DNA from: Sphaerosporella brunnea
Lineage: Eukaryota > Ascomycota > Pezizomycetes > Pezizales > Pyronemataceae
DNA: 64,000 nucleotides
Direction of reading: 5' to 3'
Assembly (NCBI GenBank): GCA_008704415.1
Contig: VXIS01000141.1
Location: 1 to 64,000, forward strand
Part shown: positions 21,995-31,050 of the stretch, in pieces
Layout: every line of letters begins with the position of its first letter
How positions within the stretch are numbered: position 1 is the stretch's first letter
The notes under the pieces: model-generated
The model's input: only the letters and a program-made list of their open reading frames with translations
Database searches by the model: none
What the model was told of the DNA's origin: nothing
Program-made: the position numbers and the translations under genes

Positions 21995-22802
21995 GGTCGA
22001 TATTGCTATTGGCATTGGAGTGGTGATGCGAGCATCACAACTGGAGCGGTGTTTGCAGGGATAATGAATGAAGTGTGGCGTAGGCACATTTTGAGGCTCT
22101 TTCTACTCAAACCCACACTCTGGCGGCCGAGCGCCAAGTTCGGGATTTTGTGATTGGCCCGCACAACAAAAAACCGCGAAAATAAAAACTCGGCCGTCGA
22201 AATCCATCGTAAATCAGAAGCTCTCACTTGTGGTCATATTCAACGCAAAAAACGCTATCTAGCACGTCTTGGAGGGCCTGCTGGGCCGTCGTGATGTTGA
22301 GAGAGTTGAAACGGTGATGCTGAATATCCAGCGTTGCCACACAACGCCACACATCAGCCTCCCACTCCCCCACCCAGCTACCCCTCCGGGACGTGCTGTA
22401 TCGCGTTTTTTGCGACGAATTTGACTACAAGTGGGAGCTTCTAATTTATGATGAATTTTGACGGCCGAGTTTTTATTTTCACGGTTTTTTGTTGTGCGGG
22501 CCAATCAGAAAATCCCGAACTTGGCGCTCGGCCGCCAGAGTATAAATTCGCCAGCAAGAGACTGGACGGCGCAAAATAAAAAGCAAAAGGTGGCGGGGGG
22601 AATGAGCTTGAACACCGGGAGCCGAGCTGTAGTCTGCCAAAAAACGCAGTTGAACAAAGCATATACAGTCACTCGCATCACATGTTGGTGGCTAGTACCC
22701 ATCCAGCATACCCTTTGGTTTTTCAAAAATAATAATTCGCCAGCCGAAGAAGAAGAAGAAGAAAAATCCCCCATCCGCCGCTTCTTGACATTCCGCGCAA
22801 CT
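21995..22802. promoter_or_regulatory. Divergent promoter region of ctk2 and the folate cyclo-ligase gene, occupied by a foldback element
   Basis: The 808 bp between the two start codons contains the 423-bp inverted-repeat element at 22118-22540. A TATAAATTCG sequence at 22541-22550 directly abuts its right edge and could be a TATA box for the plus-strand gene. A GAA-rich run lies near 22747-22763. Confidence 0.6.
22118..22540. mobile_element. Foldback (long inverted repeat) element
   Basis: Left arm 22118-22285 and right arm 22373-22540 are both 168 bp and are reverse complements of each other, around an 87-bp centre. The arms start CTCTGGCGGCCGAGCGCCAA and agree over most of their length. 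Many of the differences I see are transitions (for example ATCCATCG against ATTCATCA). No frame inside resembles a transposase. The right flank begins with TA and the left flank ends with CA, so a TA target duplication is possible but not proven. I read it as a long-TIR MITE/foldback; its superfamily is open. Confidence 0.88.
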
Positions 22803-23619
22803 ATGCCTCTTGCTGAAGAAACCGCACCAGCACTCATGACTCCCGCACTCTCCACCGCAAAGCGCGCTCTCCGCTCGGCGATCAAGAAGTCGCTGTCCAA
22901 GCTCCCCGCAGAGTTGGTGCAGTCGCAGTCGCAAACATGCCTTCAAACTTTTCTTTCGCTGCCCGAATACAACGCTGCCTCACGGTTGAGCGTGTTTCTT
23001 TCCATGCCAAAAAAGGAAATTGACACCTCGGGCATAGTCGAGCACGCCTTCCAGCACGGTAGGACTCATCATGAATAGCGTGTTCTGTTGTGTTATGGTA
23101 GTGGCAGAAATCTCACGGCTGCAAATAGGAAAGCACGTCTATGTTCCATACATCCACCGACACTCGACTGGCCATCCTGTGTCGGCGCCGACATCCTCAG
23201 TGTCCGCACCCTCGAGTCTCATGGATATGCTCTCGCTCTCCTCACTAGAGGACTACCGTTCACTGCAGCCTGATTCTTGGGGCATCCCGACGATTCCGAA
23301 AGACTCGGCCTCGCAGCGGGCAGATTCGCTGAAGGAGGAGACAGGGCTAGATTTGATTGTGATGCCCGGTGTGGCATTTGATGAGAGCTTCAAACGGTGC
23401 GGGCATGGCAAGGGGTATTATGATTACTACTTGGCACGGTACCACCAGTCCAGGACGGATGGGAGGATGCCAGTGCTGGTCGCGCTGGCGCTCAAAGAAC
23501 AGGTGCTTGAAGGGGATCAGGTGCCGACGGATGTGAGCGACTGGTTCGTGGATATCATTGTGACGGGGGATGGTAGATGCCTGAGGAGATCAAGGGAGGA
23601 GCAAGTGGTGCTCAATTAG
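22803..23619 (+). CDS. 5-formyltetrahydrofolate cyclo-ligase (methenyltetrahydrofolate synthetase)
   Basis: Exons 22803-23058 and 23129-23619 (248 aa). The enzyme uses ATP to turn 5-formyl-THF into 5,10-methenyl-THF in one-carbon metabolism. The N-terminal helix STAKRALRSAIKKSLSKL carries the basic residues that bind the phosphates. FLSMPKKEIDTSGIVEHAF follows, and the splice joint gives QHGKHVYVPYIH. The C-terminal half has the family signature: LDLIVMPGVAFDESFKRCGH directly followed by GKGYYDYYLARY. The yeast counterpart is Fau1. The start MPLAEETAPALM is the first ATG in a frame that is open further upstream, and it gives the right length. The gene is divergent from ctk2, with a foldback element in the shared promoter. 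Confidence 0.9.
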
Positions 23620-24168
23620 TATGCAAATCTATCCCTCTCCCTCTCCCAGACAATGCTGTATCCATCACCCTCCTGCTGGCTCTGTGCCAACTCTGGCGGC
23701 GGATTGTAGATCGCCCAGAATGTAATCTACGTCCATTGCATCAACAATGCAGCGCAGACAATGCCATCACATCGCACCGCACCGTCAAGTCAGTTGGGCC
23801 GTTCAGGGCGATGACTCTGGCCATGACAATGCCGTCCGTCGCATCATAGCGCGCTGTGGTTAGATATATAGGCAGCTGGATAATAGACAGTATCAATCGT
23901 ATCGAATACCATCCCTCGCGGGTTTGGTGATCGTGTGTGAGACATGAATCGCGGCTGCCAAAATCCAATTGCGCGAATATTACGGTAACAACATATGATA
24001 CACATCTGCGGGTCACCAACCAAAGCAGCAGTTATCGGCCCAGTTTCAATTCCTTCGCCGGTGATAGCTCAATTCGTGCTGAGATACCCAGTGCCGCACT
24101 GTGTAGTGACCTGTTGAAGTAGCGGCAAGAGGGGTAGAAAGAGGCTCTTAATCGTCTAGGTTACATGA
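23620..24168. other. Convergent 3' region between folate cyclo-ligase and SmE genes
   Basis: I see no coding frame worth reporting. The stretch should hold the two 3' UTRs and terminators, which face each other. Confidence 0.6.
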
Positions 24169-24581
24169 TCAAACACCCGACATGCTCTGTATCAGAGTGA
24201 CGTTGTCGCCCTTGAGAAGAATTTGTCCTGACGTTGTCGGTCAGCTCATGTCTGAAGCGGGGGAACCAAAAAGCGGCGTACCGAGTTCCCTTCGAGACTC
24301 TAACGTGTCCCGGGTCGCCAACTTAACCTCGACGGCGTCGTCGATCACCAGGTTCATAAACTCGTCGAAGCCCTAAATTTCAGCAACATCAGCTACCGCA
24401 CTTGCCAAGATCCACGGGGGATTGATAAACGTACTCGGATCTTTCCCTCGATGCGCATGGAGAGCTGCTCGTACAGCCAGATCTGCACAGTCGCGTGGGT
24501 CTGCAGCAGCTTGAAGATGAAGTTGATGGGCGGGAGCAGAACCCTCCGACTTCCACCACCACCTCCAGGACGGCCAGACAT
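24169..24581 (-). CDS. sme1: Small nuclear ribonucleoprotein SmE
   Basis: Exons 24581-24435, 24372-24282, 24227-24169 (98 aa; SmE is usually about 90). SmE is one of seven Sm proteins forming the ring on spliceosomal U snRNAs. After a short Gly-rich start (MSGRPGGGGGSRR) comes VLLPPINFIFKLLQTHATVQ. The Sm1 motif continues IWLYEQLSMRIEGKIR and, across the first joint, GFDEFMNLVIDDAVEV. The second joint gives RRELGQILLKGDNVTLIQSM, which is the Sm2 motif. Introns of 62 and 54 bp have GTACGT and GTACGC donors. This gene was found by joining three exons too short to stand out one by one. It is divergent from mtr10. Confidence 0.95.
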
Positions 24582-25122
24582 CTTTGTTGAGTTTGCGACG
24601 AACGGTGAGAGACTGATTCGCGTTGGCGGGGGTAGAGATCGCAAGTGAAGTGTTGGTGCTGGTAGCGTGTTTGACGCGCTATGTAGTATGCAACAAAAAC
24701 GGGCAATGTGGCTGGTGGCTGGTGGCTTCAGAGTGGCTTCAGAGTGGCGGTGCTCAGCCGCCAAACACCACCCAAGCTTCCTTTTCGCTCTGGACCTTGA
24801 CCCTTTACCCCTCCAAAGCAAAGCACCCCATCCCCGACTTGAACCCCTCCTAACAACCCAAACTCCATCCTCATTCACACACGAAACCCCACACATACCA
24901 TATCTGGCCCTTTCAAAGAAAGGTCATCCACAGCCGACTCGCTAAATATTCCACGGTGCTTCTATTCCTTTCGACTCTACAACACATCCCGCCTAAACAC
25001 TTTCCTCGACCCCACAACCCGTATTTTTTTACACATTTGGGTTCTTGCCGAGGCGGACAACGACGTAATTAATACCTTACCCTTCCGACACCTACTTCTT
25101 CACCACCGCCACCACAATCATC
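24582..25122. promoter_or_regulatory. Divergent promoter region of SmE and mtr10
   Basis: 541 bp separate the two start codons. A direct repeat GTGGCTTCAGAGTGGC... occurs at about 24721-24746. From about 24930 the sequence is a pyrimidine-rich leader running to the mtr10 ATG. No definite TATA box. Confidence 0.5.
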
Positions 25123-28100
25123 ATGGCCACCTCGAATGGGCTTCCCCCGGAGACCCAGTTCGCTCCGGTGCTCGCCGCGTTGGGGACTATGCAGGGTAAC
25201 CAGGACAGACAGGCGAAGCATCAGGCGACAGAGTTCTTAGAACAATTTCAGAAATCGGTTGGTTGAACACGGACTTCATTCTTGCGTTTTTCCGACGGGC
25301 GGCGGCGGCGGGCAGGCGCGCAGGAGGGCAAGCGGCGAGTTTTCGGGCAGGAAGTAGAAGGGGGAAAAAGCCAAAAAAAAAAAACACAAGCTTGGTTTCT
25401 TGCGGTCGTGCGCGATTATGCGGGGACACTACCTACACGCTGCTCCGCTGCTGCCATCGGGTATCTGGAGAGGAACGGTTGGGCTGACGGATGGCATTCG
25501 GTTGAACAGCCAGAGGCATGGAACTTCGGCCATGCAGTGTTGCAGTCTGAAACTATCGGTGTTGAGGCGAAATTATTCGCAGCGAGCACTTTGAAAGGCA
25601 AGGTATGTGAGCTCCCGGCGCGACATTTTGTGCTGCGAGGAGACCTGGTGATCACTGACCATCAAGCTAGATTACCTACGATTTACACCAACTGCCACGA
25701 GATTCGCTTTTTGCGCTGCGGGATTCTCTGATCAATCTGCTGGTGGCCTACCGCACCGGCGCGAGACCCATACGTACTCAACTATGTGTGTGTCTGGCGG
25801 GCCTTGCGCTCCAAATGCTGGAATGGAGGGATGTGATCGACCTTGTGGTTCAAGCGCTCGGAACCGATGCGCAGAGCTCAGTGGTCCTGCTGGAGTTTTT
25901 GACGGTGCTTCCCGAGGAAGTGACGGAAGGTAGAAAAGTGAGTTTGTCGGTGAGTTCCCGTTCAGACACCTCTTTGCGTTATCATGCTTACCACTGGATT
26001 AGGAGGATGAGCTTTTACAGAGGACCCAGGAGCTTCTGACGGATAATGCCGCTAAAGTTCTGGCACTTCTCGTACAGTATGTCACAGTCACAGGTGATTA
26101 TCATCCTCCCGAAGCTCTAGATCTGGATTTGGGCTAATGTACACGTCAGGCGTCGACAAGCCTACGCCCGCTCTCATCGCCTGCTTAAACTCATGGCTTC
26201 GAGAGATCAACTGCCAGGATGTTGTCAAGACTCCGCTGATCGATTCCCTATTCGCTGCTTTCCACAACGACACTTCGTTTGACGAGGCAGTTGATTGCGT
26301 TTGCACCATGTTCCGTGAAACCCGGGAAGTTGATGAGTCTACCGAAGTTATCGAGGTGCTGTACCCGCGCCTTATTAGTCTTCGCCCGAAGATCGATGAG
26401 GCAGCCAAAGCGGAAGATATAGATACCTACAAGGGTATCACAAGGTTGTTTGCGGAAGCCGGAGAAGCGTGGGCTGTTTTGATTGCTCGCATGCCAGCAC
26501 AGTTCCGCGCTTTGGTCGAAGGTATCGAGGAATGCGCTCAGAAGGATGAGGGCCGCGAGGCCATTTCCTTGACCTTTGGATTCTGGTATGACTTGAAGAA
26601 CTACTTGGTTCTCGAGCATTACATGGATGCGCGGATGCATTATGCCGACGTCTACGGCCGTTTGGTGGACACTATGATTAACCACTTGCAGTACCCCAAG
26701 GGTGACGCCGAAGACTTGTTCGACGGGGACCGCGAGTATGAAGAGAAGTTCAGGGAATTTCGGCATGCTATGGGAGACGTATTGAAGGACTGTTGTGAGG
26801 TCATCGGATCTGCTGACTGTCTGAGCAAGGCGTTTGAGAAAGTCAAGGCCTGGATGGAGGATCATGCCAAGCAGACTCCCGAAAATCGTCTAAAATGCGT
26901 CAACTGGCAAAAGCTGGAGGCTCCCCTTTTCAGTCTCAGGGCCATGGGAAGGATGATACCGTCAGAGGAGGAGGTTATACTCCCGCAGATTATGCAACTG
27001 CTGGTGCAACTCCCCGAGCACGAGAAGGTTCGTTTCGCGGCAACTTTGGTCCTAGGAAGATACACGGAATGGACGGCCAAGCACCCCGAGTACCTGCAGC
27101 TGCAAATGAACTACATCACCAACGGCTTCCAGCAGGGATCAAAGGATGTGGCGCAGGCTGCAGCCATGGCCTTGAAGTTCTTCTGTCAGGACTGTGGCAA
27201 GCTGCTTGTAGATAACATTACTCAGCTTCACGAGTTCTACGAAAATGTGTCTCCAAGCCTACCACTCAGCAGTTTGTACGAGATCACGGACGGTGTCGCT
27301 CACGTTGTGGCGTCGCAACCATTGGACAAGATTTTCGATGCCCTGATGCTGTTCTGTTCACCTATCGCGACTAGGCTGATGGAGAAGGCGAATACTGCCA
27401 CTGATAATGACAAGAAATGCAAATTGGCCGACGAGATCCAGCTTCTCACCATCTTCGTCCAGGTGGTGCACCCGCACGTTCCGGATGGCCAAGATAATCC
27501 GATGATTCGGTTTTGGCAGAGCATTGTCCCTGTCCTGTCAACCATCCTGGACGGGTTCGTTGACTTCTTGCCAATATGCGAGCAAGTGGGCAGGTTCTAT
27601 CGCAGCATGCTGATCAGTTACCGGACTGCAATGCTTCCGCTGTTACCGCAAGTGGCTCACAAGTTGACCACTAGCTTCGAGAAGAGTCACCAGGGAATAT
27701 TTCTCTGGGTCTCTGGAACCGTGATCCGAGAATTCGGCGATGAGGAGTTCACAGACGAACAGACGAGAAATTCTGTTGTCGAGTTCCTGAACCAGCAGTG
27801 TTTGAGCATGTTCCGCCTGCTCAACAACACTCATCCCAAAGAAATTCCTGATGGTTTGTCACTTGCTGTCCTTTTTTCGTTCAATACTGACAGCTTGCTT
27901 AGTAATCGAGGACTTTTTCCGTTTCATCGCGGACGGTATCATGTTCCACCCTGCAAAGATCATCCTGTCCAATCTGCTCCAGCCTATCATCGAGGCATCG
28001 CTCGCTGCACTAGATCTGGAACAAATTGAGCCACTGCTTTCTGTGCTCCAGTTCCTCCGCGATCTGCTCGGTTACGGACGTGAGGCACCCCCGAACTCCC

Positions 28101-28565
28101 ATTACCCCAAGCCTCCATTGGAGGTTCGCAACGCCGTCCAAACCGCGGCGCAGGCTATGGGAGAGCGAATTACCCAGCGCATTTTGAGTGGATTGATGTA
28201 CTCTTTCCCGAGTGATTGCGTCACAGACTCGTCCGGAGTAATGCTGGAGTTGGTTGAGCTTTGCCCCGTTCAGATGATCCAATGGATCAAGGGTACTCTA
28301 GAATTGCTGCCGGCTGGAAGCGTTAGTCCCGCGGAAGCCCAGAAGTTCCTCAAGGGTGTCGAGACTGCAGCGGCCAACAAGGACTGGAACAAGATTCGGT
28401 ACACCTTGCGGGATTTTACTGCGTGGTACCGCCGAAAGAATGTATGTAGTTCCGTTCCTCTGCGAGCTCATTGACAAATGCTAACTATTTGCACAGGTTA
28501 CGCCAAGATCAACGATCACCCGTATCGCTGGAACCGAGAACCCTAGGTTTAGGTTTGGTGGTTAG
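25123..28565 (+). CDS. mtr10: Nuclear import receptor Mtr10 / transportin-3 (importin-beta family)
   Basis: Exons 25123-25257, 25510-25602, 25671-25937, 26003-26093, 26150-27853, 27903-28441, 28497-28565 (965 aa; yeast Mtr10 has 972). The protein imports SR-type mRNA-binding proteins and is linked to tRNA traffic. The N-terminal HEAT repeats read QATEFLEQFQKS joined to PEAWNFGHAVLQSETIGVEA, then ITYDLHQLPRDSLFALRDSL and TQLCVCLAGLALQMLEW. The central part is one 1.7-kb exon with LTFGFWYDLKNYLVLEHY and RKYAEFSR-like helices replaced by EYEEKFREFRHAMGDVLKDC. The C-terminus is YTLRDFTAWYRRKN joined to VTPRSTITRIAGTENPRFRF. Intron 1 (252 bp) is much longer than the others (49-68 bp) and purine-rich. 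Confidence 0.94.
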
Positions 28566-29066
28566 GTACCACGTCATATTATGGGCTGGGGGTAATACTG
28601 AAAGTGTATGCTAGACATGAGTGATGAGCGGTAGCTGCTTGTGCTGTGAGGTGTTTTTCTTCGATCCTCGTTTTCACTTGTTTTCTGAATCGGGATAAAA
28701 TTTTCTGGATTGGTATTTGTCTTTTCGATGCGGATACGGGTTGGGACGGAGTAGCGGTTTGGAGACAATCGTTTCGGGGTTATTCGTGGCATTTCTCCCA
28801 TGAGACCTTACCCTCATACCCGATACTGTAGAGTAGAGACGTCGGGGAAACTGCTGCTGTTTCGGTCGCTCAACGAGTGCGGTACCATGATGCGACGTTA
28901 TGCAAGATTAGGTAATCATTACACGGCACGTGATTTGAAACGAACATCAACGGCCCAAACAATCCAGGGTTGGGTTTTACCTTTGTTCAGACTCGCATCT
29001 CTTTCATCCGGTTAAGACCATTTCCGCGATACCTCTCAAGATAACGACTCCAACTCTGTCACCAAA
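28566..29066. other. Intergenic region between mtr10 and nur1
   Basis: Holds the mtr10 3' UTR (T-rich from 28650) and the nur1 promoter. No coding frame of interest. Confidence 0.6.
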
Positions 29067-30695
29067 ATGCCGCGAGTCGTACGCCGCCAGTCCACCTATC
29101 AGCGCGTCTCCTCGTACCTGAACCCCTTCGATTTCGTCTTGCGCCTCGCGACCGACTATGAAGCCTTCGATTGGGACAACTGGCAAAACACCTGGGGCAC
29201 GCCCCTGGGGATCCTGCTGAACGTGTTCTGCATGGTCTCGCGCGGACAGGCGGAGAATTTCCGCCGCGCGGGGGTGGACGATGTTTTCCGAAGAACCTCG
29301 GGATCAAGCGGTATGGCTGCGGGTCTCTCATATTTTGTATGTGAAGCCGGGGAGGCGGCTTCTTGCAAGCCTCTCGCACTTGATTTTGAGAGTGAATTAT
29401 ACTCATTATTTGCGTTTGTGGGCGAGCAGCTGTGGTTGAGCTCTATTGCGCTCGCCGTGTTTAGTATTGGAAACGCGATATACTGCTTCACTAGGAAGAG
29501 GCGATATCGATTGTTCGAGACTAATATCGAGGTAATATTGCTCTTCCCGAAGAGACGGCGGTGAATAGAGCTGAATTTGTCGCTACAGGTCGAACCGCAA
29601 ACGCCCTCCGCCCGTCGCGTCCCCGTAGATTCCTCTCCCATCGCGTCTTCCCCTCTGCGCGTCCTAGGCAACATCATTGATCCCTTCCGCAACGACGCCG
29701 CCAGCCGCGCACACCCCGACGAAACCCGTGATGTCTGGGAAGTGGGTGTGTGGGACCCATCCCCGCTCTCTCTGCACCTGTTCGCCATCTTCTCTCCCGT
29801 CCACGTCGCCATCTACTTCCTCTCTCTACCCGTCAGATCCGGACCCGCGCTCCGCAGCGGCTCCCCGCTGCTCGAAATCGGCACCCAAAGCTCGGCGGCG
29901 GTATACTTCACTGTGATCCTGACGCAGATTTTATTGTCTGTGCAGATAATCTGCCTCAAGAGCTGGTTCGTGCAGCAAGCGCACGACCTGCGTATTATCA
30001 GCAAAGAAGTCATGCACGAATACGACCAGAAATACGTGCACCCACGCCTCAATGTCATCAAGCGCGACGTCGCGATTCAATGCTCCACAGGCACTTCCAC
30101 CGACTTCGATGTTCAGATATATACACCCACCTTCAACAGAGCCGGATTCAAAACTTTTGCGAACCCGAATTATGCGGAACTTACCATGCAGACTCCCGTT
30201 ATGCAGACGGGTATGGGACACCTTGCCCGCAGTACCGGCTTTCCGAGCACCCCCAATACTACCCAGTTTCAGCAGCCGATGCCAGTGCGTAGACTCCAGT
30301 TCAACGTCGGCGAATCGCGTGCTACGAGCAACAGACGGTCAACGATGTCCTCCTCCTCCTCGTCCACTTCTGCACCCACCAGCACGGACGAGGACATCGG
30401 CAGGCGCATCAAGCGGGAGAGTAGCTATGGTGGAAGGGAAGGTATCCACAGCGGCTATGACCAGACCGTGCGCAGGACAACTACGCAGTCCGTCGACCCC
30501 ACTGCATACGAACAGCCCCGGCAACCACGCATGGGCACAGAGGGACTCGTCGACTGGAGCCGCAACAACAGCCGCGGGCTGAGTCCCAGCAAGATGAGCA
30601 CCCCGCTTAGAAAGGGCAGTACCATCAGGGGTAGCACGTATGCTGAGAGCTTGGGCACGCCGTTGGGGACGCCGGTTAGGAGGAGACAGTTTTAG
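29067..30695 (+). CDS. nur1: Nuclear rim protein Nur1 (Mug154 / DUF2418 family)
   Basis: Exons 29067-29531 and 29589-30695 (523 aa). Nur1 is an inner-nuclear-membrane protein that tethers rDNA or heterochromatin to the nuclear rim in yeasts. The start MPRVVRRQSTYQRVSSYLNP with FDFVLRLATDYEAFDWDNW is typical. Membrane segments: TPLGILLNVFCMVS, LSSIALAVFSIGNAIYCFT (followed by RKRRYRLFETNIE), LHLFAIFSPVHVAIYFLSLP and AVYFTVILTQILLSVQIICL. The motif DVWEVGVWDPSPLSLHLF is family-specific. The C-terminal third is a Ser/Thr- and basic-rich tail. A second intron inside exon 1 (about 29310-29430, where GSSGMAAGLS... fits the family poorly) is possible, although the frame stays open. Confidence 0.87.
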
Positions 30696-31050
30696 GGTGC
30701 TTGATTGGAGGGTGTTTGTTTGTTTGGCGTTTGGGTGTTTGCTTCATTGGCGTGTTTTGACTTGTGCATTAATTACTGCCATAAAAGATTGCTTTACTTT
30801 GCTTTGCGATCATAGAATGGAATTTGGTGAATGCTACACTAAACTCTGGGTAGGTAATATTGCAGGTGCCAGTGCCACATCGACGTCGAGCACAAAGTAG
30901 TTACGAATTTCCATCCACCTTGATATCGCCCAATCCCGAGCCCCGCTGAAAACAGCCATCAAACCGCCCTCCCCCCCCCCTAACAACCGCAAACGCCGCA
31001 AGTAATTATACCGAAGCAGAGAAGTATCGTGCACATAAAGCACGCAACAG
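30696..31050. other. Convergent 3' region between nur1 and rad4
   Basis: Short 3' region with a T/G-rich nur1 tail and a C10 run near 30971-30980. Nothing coding. Confidence 0.6.
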
